Source: Candidatus Thorarchaeota archaeon (GTDB lineage Archaea; Asgardarchaeota; Thorarchaeia; Thorarchaeales; Thorarchaeaceae). From it: a stretch of 9,983 nt of DNA. The stretch lies in contig DAOWDY010000191.1 in NCBI GenBank assembly GCA_030638785.1, positions 1 to 9,983 of the forward strand, written 5' to 3'. Below the pieces are notes generated by a model. It had not been told where the DNA came from, ran no database searches, and saw only the letters and a program-made list of their open reading frames with translations. Below, piece by piece: positions 7,220 to 9,983 of the stretch (position 1 is its first letter; every line of letters starts with the position of its first letter). Position numbers and translations under genes: made by a program.

Positions 7220-7251
7220 TCGGGTCCGAAGATTTCTCGCCCATGACAATG
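7213..7251 (-). repeat. Dispersed intergenic repeat, copy 2
   Basis: The second copy of the roughly 40-base repeat, ending seven bases before the nitroreductase stop codon region. It shares CCGAAGATTTCTCG with copy 1 and CAGATACTC-like left ends with copies 1 and 3. On the minus strand it encodes REIFGPEYLPYS, but a one-base deletion relative to copy 1 (after ATGGG) breaks the frame with the upstream VIVMG. It also can fold as GGG/CCC plus CGA/TCG pairs, where copy 1 has GGA/TCC. Confidence 0.6.
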
Positions 7252-7257
7252 ACTTTT

Positions 7258-7767
7258 CTACCAAGAGTCATAATGAATAAGAGATTCTTCATATCGGTCA
7301 AGTTCTGGTTTTTCTTCTGCAGGATGACCTATTCCAAATGCAGCAAAAGGAACCACATATTCAGGCATATCAAATGATTCTCGGATAGCTTTGACACGCT
7401 CATCGATAGGATATATCTCAAGCCATACTCCACCTAGTCCAAGACCGTGGGCAGCTAGTAAGATATTGAGAGATGCAGTTGCACAGTCCATTTGCCATCT
7501 CTCTTCATACTTCTCTCTTGATTTATCAAAGCAAACGATGATGGCAATGGGGACATCCCTGAGCATCTTTGCGTAAGGATAAGCAGCAATGATCTTCTCC
7601 ATTTGATCTCGGTCCTTAATAACTACAAATTGCCATAGTCGTTGACCTCCAGAGTTTGGAGCACTCATTCCAGCTCTAAGGATCTTCCTGAGAACTTCAT
7701 CTGAAATATTCTTGAACTCGAATTTTCTGATACTACGACGAGTGTACAATGCTTCTAAGATTTCCAT
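7258..7767 (-). CDS. Nitroreductase family FMN oxidoreductase
   Basis: A 169-residue cytoplasmic flavoprotein of the nitroreductase family, which uses NAD(P)H and FMN to reduce nitro groups, quinones or other small substrates as a homodimer. Visible hallmarks: EALYTRRSIRKF (residues 5-16, FMN phosphate contacts in the family), APNSGGQRLWQFVVI (36-50), the helix ASLNILLAAHGLGLGGVWL (98-116), and the C-terminal FAAFGIGHPAEEKP (141-154). Length is normal for a compact member. ATG at 7767 is preferred over an upstream in-frame start at 7806, because the family begins with M-x-x-x-E-A-L-x-x-R-R-S and because a TATA-like box (7790-7797) lies about 27 bases ahead, implying a leaderless message. True substrate cannot be predicted; the gene stands alone, converging with the hydrolase gene. 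Confidence 0.92.
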   Translation of the reverse strand: MEILEALYTRRSIRKFEFKNISDEVLRKILRAGMSAPNSGGQRLWQFVVIKDRDQMEKIIAAYPYAKMLRDVPIAIIVCFDKSREKYEERWQMDCATASLNILLAAHGLGLGGVWLEIYPIDERVKAIRESFDMPEYVVPFAAFGIGHPAEEKPELDRYEESLIHYDSW

Positions 7768-7789
7768 AGGAAAAAGATAGAAACCCACT

Positions 7790-7797
7790 CTAATAAG
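7790..7797 (-). promoter_or_regulatory. TATA-like box for the nitroreductase gene
   Basis: On the minus strand CTTATTAG is centred about 27 bases before the ATG at 7767, the spacing expected for an archaeal promoter driving a leaderless transcript. The same TTATTAG core occurs ahead of the DUF1846 gene (1022-1029). Confidence 0.4.
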
Positions 7798-7828
7798 ACG
7801 AATCACCAGAGCAAATAGATACTACCAA

Positions 7829-7851
7829 TCGATTTTGAAAAAGAAAATCGA
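7829..7851. promoter_or_regulatory. Operator-like inverted repeat between divergent genes
   Basis: TCGATTTT (7829-7836) and AAAATCGA (7844-7851) form a perfect 8-bp inverted repeat around GAAAAAG. A further half-site, ATCGATTT, lies at 7867-7874. The element sits between the nitroreductase TATA box (7790-7797) and that of the membrane-protein gene (7905-7917), a good position for a site controlling both. Regulator unknown. Confidence 0.45.
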
Positions 7852-7904
7852 CTGTGAAAAAGTGCCATCGATTTCACAAAAGAGACAAGGCTTGGCCATA
7901 CCTT

Positions 7905-7917
7905 AGATATATATTTG
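7905..7917 (+). promoter_or_regulatory. TATA box for the small membrane-protein gene
   Basis: AGATATATATTTG is a strong TATA-like element. Its centre near 7911 predicts a transcription start near 7937, which rules out the GTG at 7854 as start and fits ATG 7935 or ATG 7947. A second A/T box, AAATTATATA (7921-7930), would favour the more distal ATG at 7980. Confidence 0.5.
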
Positions 7918-7934
7918 AACAAATTATATACTCT

Positions 7935-8231
7935 ATGGTAAAGAGAATGACATTCGTGGATAATTCTCAGACATCAATCATGACACAAGGTCAGAAAGTT
8001 GTCTACTCCGTTATTGGAGGTTTTGCAGTCACCCTACTAACAGCTTTGTTTCCGAATACTGCAATGATCGGCACCTCGGGGTACGGGTACCCCTTCCCTT
8101 GGCTAGCTCAGTCCTTCTATCCCCTAGGAGGTCCAATGATGCTTTTGTGGAGTGGTCTGATTATGGACCAGCTTGTGTGGACAGTCGTAGCTTTCTTGGT
8201 AATCAAACTCTATCAAGTGCTCAGAAAGTAA
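7935..8231 (+). CDS. Small two-helix membrane protein of unknown function
   Basis: About 98 residues from ATG 7935 (94 from ATG 7947, 83 from ATG 7980; the frame is open back to a GTG at 7854, but the TATA box at 7905 makes that unlikely). It has two hydrophobic segments, VVYSVIGGFAVTLLTALF and MMLLWSGLIMDQLVWTVVAF, joined by an aromatic, proline-rich loop with GYGYPFPWL and FYPLGGP, and ends in a basic tail (YQVLRK). I do not recognise the family, though short archaeal membrane proteins with a Y-G-[YF]-P-x-P-W-L loop seem familiar. No catalytic motif is visible. The gene diverges from the nitroreductase and shares a regulatory spacer with it; a functional link is inference. Confidence 0.7.
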   Translation: MVKRMTFVDNSQTSIMTQGQKVVYSVIGGFAVTLLTALFPNTAMIGTSGYGYPFPWLAQSFYPLGGPMMLLWSGLIMDQLVWTVVAFLVIKLYQVLRK

Positions 8232-8274
8232 GAGCCTGCTACGGATTTGGCTATAGCGAAACCATGAGCGATTG

Positions 8275-8387
8275 TGTCTAATATGATAGACAGACTATCT
8301 TCCAGCTCTCATAGGTCGGCAGCTATTCGATAGCTGTTGAATTCAATTGCTTTGGAACACGTGTTCTAAAGATATGTTAATTTACAT
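8275..8387. repeat. Cluster of five inverted repeats or palindromes
   Basis: In 113 bases there are: TGTCTA-N6-TAGACA (8275-8292); CAGCTAT-TCG-ATAGCTG (8320-8336, a perfect 7-bp hairpin extendable by G-T pairs); TTGAATTCAA (8337-8346); TTTGGAACACGTGTTCTAAA (8351-8370, one mismatched pair in ten); and ATGT-N6-ACAT (8374-8387). It lies 44 bases beyond the membrane-protein stop codon. It may combine a 3'-end hairpin with protein-binding sites; the central GAACACGTGTTC looks most like an operator. No open frame of note occupies it. Confidence 0.5.
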
Positions 8388-8423
8388 GAGCCATGCCTAG
8401 TGGATCTGTACAAGCTATTCAGG

Positions 8424-8462
8424 CAAGTACTCAGACCCGAAGATATCACGATCCGTAAGATG
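8424..8462 (-). repeat. Dispersed intergenic repeat, copy 3
   Basis: The most divergent copy, sharing CCCGAAGAT-TC-CG spacing and the AAGTACTCAGACC left end. On the minus strand it lies inside a 19-codon frame (ATG at 8474, stop at 8415-8417) encoding MNLLHLTDRDIFGSEYLPE. Relative to copy 2, differences fall at third codon positions or are synonymous except for E/D and P/S. Confidence 0.5.
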
Positions 8463-8519
8463 CAAAAGATTCATCTCCAAGTTACGCAATCACCCATATT
8501 TGGGTCGAATTGGAGCCTG

Positions 8520-8594
8520 TTGTAAGATGAAGCCGATTGGAAGCAGCTTGTTTTGCAATCCTTCGGGATTGCAAAGGAAGTACAGGTCTTACGG
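8520..8594 (+). ncRNA. Candidate structured RNA with a UUCG-capped hairpin
   Basis: TTTGCAATCC (8552-8561) and GGATTGCAAA (8566-8575) form a perfect 10-bp stem closed by TTCG, the very stable cUUCGg loop. It extends through a 2x2 internal loop to CTT/AAG (8547-8549 with 8578-8580). An outer helix pairs TTGTAAGA (8520-8527) with TCTTACGG (8587-8594), including two G-U pairs. CCTGT (8516-8520) can also pair with ACAGG (8582-8586), giving an alternative or pseudoknotted fold. No known RNA family is recognised. The strand is assigned because it matches the downstream oxidase gene; the fold works on either strand. Weak open frames cross it on both strands without a convincing start. Confidence 0.35.
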
Positions 8595-8729
8595 GCGGGA
8601 TTGGCAATGGGACCTCTCCCTAGCCTCTCACTGTTGGACACCCTTTTCATTTTGTAGATTCGAATACCAATTCAGCAGAGATATTAGGCCATTCACTCAT
8701 TTTCGGAGAAAACTCTGGATTTGATACTC

Positions 8730-9983
8730 ATGCCCGATTTTGAAGATCTTGAGAAAGCATTAATTGAAGTTGTTGGTCAAAAGTGTGTAAGTAGTGAGCT
8801 ATGTGACAGAATAGTGTATTCGAAGGACTACTCAATCGAAGGAATTGCAGATAACTACACACCAGATATCATTGTCAAGCCCGGAACCTCTGAAGAGGTT
8901 ACCAGAGTTGTAAAGATTGCTAGCAAGATGAACGTTCCAGTCTACACATGGGGTGGCGGAACGAGTATGTCCGGTAATCCATTGGCTGTGGAACATGGGA
9001 TTGTTCTTGACATGAAGAGACTGAATCAAGTTCTGGATGTTGATGTTGAAAACCTGACTATAACAGTTCAAGCTGGTGCAACCATTGAAACTGTATATAA
9101 TGCGGCTCTTGATCGTGGTGTATTCTTTGCACATCATCCAGAGAGCAGTCTTTCTTCCACAGTTGGGGGCGCATTGAGTTGCATGGGTATTAGTATCTAT
9201 AGTGCCAAGTATGGCTATATGTATGACCAGGTTCTTGCACTAGAAGTGATTCTTGCCAGCGGTCAGAAAATAAGAATTGGAGGCAAGAGCTACCTCTCCT
9301 TGCCAACGCATAATCTCCTGAATCTCTTTCTTGGTGCCGAAGGCACATTCGGAATCATCACCGAAGCAACACTCAAGCTATACCCCAAGCCTCCTATGCG
9401 AGCTAGATTGAGCTATGGTTTTCCTGATATAACTACAGCAATTGAAGCATGTAAGAGTGCTCATGCAGCTGGATGTTGGCCAGAAACTGTCTTTCTTTTT
9501 GACCGAAGGTCTCTTGTTCAGTACATGGAACGAGCGAAGACTCCAATTCCTGATGAGGTTTCGATGGCTATCCTCTTTGGAGCATCTGGTTGTTCTGAAA
9601 TGGTGGAAACAACTCTCGAAGTCATTTCGAAGTGCTCAGAGGAACAGGGTGGAAGTAAACTTCCTGCAAACCTTACAGAATCTTGGTGGAATTCCATCAA
9701 CATAGGGAAAGACACCTTTGACCAGAGCAATTTTGCACTATCACATACTGAATATGAACCAGATTTAGTAGATGCCTGTGTTCCCCTCAGTAGATTCCAG
9801 GAATACAGTGACTTCTGTGATGATTTGAAGAAAGAGTTTGGATGGGTTGATATTGACTTTGGAGCCTTTGTTGTAGCTGGGCCTAGAGGACCAATTCCAT
9901 TCTGTATCTACTTCAGTGTCCCAATTGACACCCGAATTCAGGGTGAGATCGATAAGTGGTTTCAATTCAAAAAACGAATGTAT
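8730..9983 (+). CDS. FAD-linked oxidase, GlcD/alkyl-DHAP synthase family, 3' end missing
   Basis: 418 residues are visible before the window ends with the frame still open. The N-terminal half is a PCMH-type FAD-binding domain: TPDIIVKPGTSEEV (residues 44-57), the FAD pyrophosphate loop GGGTSMSG (75-82), HHPESSLSSTVGG (135-147), SAKYGYMYDQVLALEVILASG (158-178) and LFLGAEGTFGIITEA (199-213). The second half fits the start of the FAD-oxidase C-terminal domain of glycolate/D-lactate dehydrogenase (GlcD) and alkyl-DHAP synthase relatives; members of about 450-500 residues oxidise 2-hydroxy acids. The substrate-determining C-terminus is outside the window, so lactate, glycolate, another hydroxy acid or an ether-lipid role cannot be separated. 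ATG 8730 gives a normal N-terminus; no close ribosome-binding site is seen. Confidence 0.93.
   Translation, partial: MPDFEDLEKALIEVVGQKCVSSELCDRIVYSKDYSIEGIADNYTPDIIVKPGTSEEVTRVVKIASKMNVPVYTWGGGTSMSGNPLAVEHGIVLDMKRLNQVLDVDVENLTITVQAGATIETVYNAALDRGVFFAHHPESSLSSTVGGALSCMGISIYSAKYGYMYDQVLALEVILASGQKIRIGGKSYLSLPTHNLLNLFLGAEGTFGIITEATLKLYPKPPMRARLSYGFPDITTAIEACKSAHAAGCWPETVFLFDRRSLVQYMERAKTPIPDEVSMAILFGASGCSEMVETTLEVISKCSEEQGGSKLPANLTESWWNSINIGKDTFDQSNFALSHTEYEPDLVDACVPLSRFQEYSDFCDDLKKEFGWVDIDFGAFVVAGPRGPIPFCIYFSVPIDTRIQGEIDKWFQFKKRMY

Noticed and set aside
7110..7301. Minus-strand 63-codon frame ending in a hydrophobic stretch
   Set aside because: It starts inside the nitroreductase gene in another frame, runs through repeat copy 2 in a frame other than its conserved one, and has no homology I recognise.
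4602..8462. The three-copy repeat as a CRISPR array
   Set aside because: Copies are kilobases apart, diverged and separated by genes, unlike regularly spaced identical repeats.
8539..8547. GGAAGCAGC reminiscent of the SRP RNA helix 8 motif
   Set aside because: The surrounding conserved SRP bases and the long SRP stems are absent, so the match is too short to matter.
8500..8724. Plus-strand 74-codon frame from a TTG
   Set aside because: Rich in Trp, Arg, Cys and Phe with no family resemblance, and it crosses the strong hairpin; looks like non-coding sequence read by chance.
8832..9965. Frames on both strands overlapping the FAD oxidase
   Set aside because: The oxidase frame carries clear family motifs across the whole stretch, so these are out-of-frame shadows.

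Overview
This window most likely comes from an archaeon, and an Asgard-type genome (for example a Thorarchaeota-like lineage) would fit, although I cannot prove the lineage from sequence alone. The clues are A/T-rich TATA-like boxes about 25-35 bases ahead of several start codons (suggesting short or absent leaders), few good ribosome-binding sites, and two surface proteins that each carry an N-terminal signal peptide and a C-terminal membrane anchor with a short basic tail. Base composition is moderate (low-to-mid 40s % G+C by eye). No rRNA, tRNA, insertion sequence or CRISPR array was seen.

Layout. A DUF1846-family gene enters from the left edge on the minus strand (1-956, C-terminus missing). 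Divergent from it is a TPR-like helical-repeat protein (1112-2605), closed by a terminator-like hairpin. Two surface-protein genes follow on the plus strand: a gingipain-like C25 peptidase (2856-4589) and a seven-bladed SBBP beta-propeller (4812-6392). Then come a possible broken small membrane-protein gene (6422-6635) and an L-2-amino-thiazoline-4-carboxylate-hydrolase-family protein (6583-7080). Converging on the latter is a minus-strand FMN nitroreductase (7258-7767). A small two-helix membrane protein (7935-8231) diverges from the nitroreductase. About 500 bases without a convincing gene follow, rich in inverted repeats and holding a candidate structured RNA. The window ends inside an FAD-linked oxidase of the GlcD/alkyl-DHAP-synthase family (8730-9983, C-terminus missing).

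How the parts relate. This does not look like one operon: strands alternate, gaps are 150-500 bases, and most genes have their own candidate promoter. The C25 peptidase and the propeller share an architecture (signal peptide, exposed domain, C-terminal anchor) and probably both act at the cell surface. The remaining enzymes look like independent housekeeping or accessory metabolism. I see no defence system or mobile element.

The most unusual feature is in the spacers. A roughly 40-base sequence occurs three times (4602-4641, 7213-7251, 8424-8462), always between genes and in the same orientation. Read on the minus strand, its core encodes the same short peptide (REIFGPEYLP-like), and the differences fall mostly at third codon positions. 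Other points for follow-up are the 8520-8594 hairpin structure, a palindrome cluster at 8275-8387, and operator-like inverted repeats in the 4732-4774, 7829-7851 and 971-994 regions.
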